Notes under the pieces: generated by a model
The model's input: only the letters and a program-made list of their open reading frames with translations
What the model was told of the DNA's origin: nothing
Databases searched by the model: none
Made by a program: the position numbers and the translations under genes
Assembly: GCF_900100305.1 (NCBI RefSeq)
Contig: NZ_FNEY01000005.1
Location: 124,001 to 188,000, forward strand
DNA: 64,000 nucleotides
Reading direction: 5' to 3'
DNA from: Paracidovorax citrulli
GTDB taxonomy: Bacteria; Pseudomonadota; Gammaproteobacteria; Burkholderiales; Burkholderiaceae_C
In this document: positions 63,498 to 64,000 of the stretch, one piece after another
Layout of the letters: every line of letters starts with the position of its first letter
How positions within the stretch are numbered: position 1 is the stretch's first letter

Positions 63498-63522
63498 AAA
63501 AAGGCCCTTCGGGGCCTTTTTT
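63498..63522 (+). terminator. Terminator after tRNA-Gly copy 2
   Basis: AAAAAGGCCC (63498-63507), TTCG tetraloop, GGGCCTTTTTT (63512-63522): a perfect stem with UUCG loop and T-run. Confidence 0.9.
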
Positions 63523-63631
63523 GTTTTTCACCTGGCCGGTATGCCCCCTCTTCCGGCATCCGCGGTCCCGAGCCCCTTTTGGCGCACGGCCGGGCTCGGG
63601 ATGCCGTTTCTGCATGGGACAATCCTCCTTC

Positions 63632-64000
63632 ATGACACCGGAACAGTACGTCCAACAAAAAGCCGCGGCGTCCGGCAGCAGCTTCTATTACGCATTCCTG
63701 TTCCTCCCGCCCGCCAGACGGGCCGCCATCACCGCCTTCTATGCATTCTGCCGCGAGGTGGACGACGTGGTGGACGAGGTGTCGGACGCCGGCGTGGCCC
63801 GGACAAAGCTGGCCTGGTGGCAGGCGGAAGTCGCCCGCTCGTTCGCGGGCCAGCCCCCGGCGCATCCCGTGATGCAGGCCTTGATGCCGCACACCGGCAT
63901 GTACGGCATCGAGGAGCGCCACCTGCAGGCCGTGATAGAGGGGTGCCAGATGGACCTCGAACAGACCCGCTACCTGGACTTCCAGGGCCTTTCTCGGTAT
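63632..64000 (+). CDS. hpnD: Presqualene diphosphate synthase HpnD (5' part)
   Basis: Open to the window edge: the first 123 codons are seen. Joins two farnesyl diphosphates into presqualene diphosphate, the substrate of HpnC. The N-terminus reads MTPEQYVQQKAAASGSSFYYA, followed by FLFLPPARRAAITAFYAFCREVDDVVDEV, the first aspartate-rich motif of squalene/phytoene synthases, and KLAWWQAEV. HpnD rather than HpnC is indicated by the SGSSFYYAFLFLP beginning. No strong ribosome site. Its usual neighbour hpnC is at 51-52 kb; hpnE may lie beyond the window. Confidence 0.88.
   Translation, partial: MTPEQYVQQKAAASGSSFYYAFLFLPPARRAAITAFYAFCREVDDVVDEVSDAGVARTKLAWWQAEVARSFAGQPPAHPVMQALMPHTGMYGIEERHLQAVIEGCQMDLEQTRYLDFQGLSRY

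Overview
The window looks like a chromosomal segment of a high-GC betaproteobacterium of the Comamonadaceae, most probably Acidovorax (citrulli/avenae type). This is judged from protein families, codon use and gene order; no database search was possible. Typical signs are the tig-clpP-clpX-lon block, a type VI secretion (T6SS) locus with TagJ, TagF, FHA, kinase and phosphatase genes, hopanoid genes hpnC and hpnD, and an enterobacterial-type proU operon.

Layout. 1-1150: a scar zone with the last codons of an unknown gene, a transposase remnant, and a lower-GC pair that looks like an orphan T6SS amidase effector (BPSL0067-like) with its periplasmic immunity protein (STY0300-like), closed by a terminator. 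1170-4650: LapA-domain protein, acetyl-CoA synthetase, UPF0114 membrane protein. 4651-8878: proVWX glycine-betaine uptake operon behind a promoter that overlaps a cluster of GGTGTTTT half-sites and a leader of about 420 nt. 9018-11289: BaeSR-like two-component system. 11397-19088: topoisomerase IB, class II fumarase, an MHYT-GGDEF-EAL c-di-GMP enzyme, class I fumarase, glutamate racemase. 19303-23141: paoABC molybdenum aldehyde oxidoreductase. 23163-24439: YgjP-like metallopeptidase, an unrecognised acidic protein, tRNA-Leu(UAA).

24679-51090 is the T6SS locus. On the minus strand, in transcription order: Ser/Thr kinase, TssQ-like lipoprotein, FHA protein TagH, phosphatase PppA, TssJ, TssK, TssL (with a fused OmpA domain), TssM, TagF, TssA, TssB, TssC, TagJ, TssE, TssF, TssG, ClpV. 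Divergent from it are hcp, the wreck of a pesticin/lysozyme-type effector gene and a preserved periplasmic protein that is probably its orphaned immunity protein. All core parts except VgrG and a PAAR tip are here. The kinase, phosphatase, FHA and TagF genes point to post-translational control by threonine phosphorylation.

51177-64000: hpnC; an RND efflux pair behind a TetR-type operator but with no regulator gene; tRNA-Leu(UAG); tig, clpP, clpX and lon, with sigma-32-like promoters before clpP and lon; tRNA-Gly, tRNA-Cys, tRNA-Gly as separate short units with strong terminators; and the start of hpnD, which runs off the window.

The most interesting signals are the two T6SS toxin loci at different stages of life (an intact orphan pair at 0.3-1.1 kb and a collapsed effector with preserved immunity next to hcp at 50.2-51.1 kb), the proU half-site cluster, and the paired perfect hairpins between tssC and tagJ.
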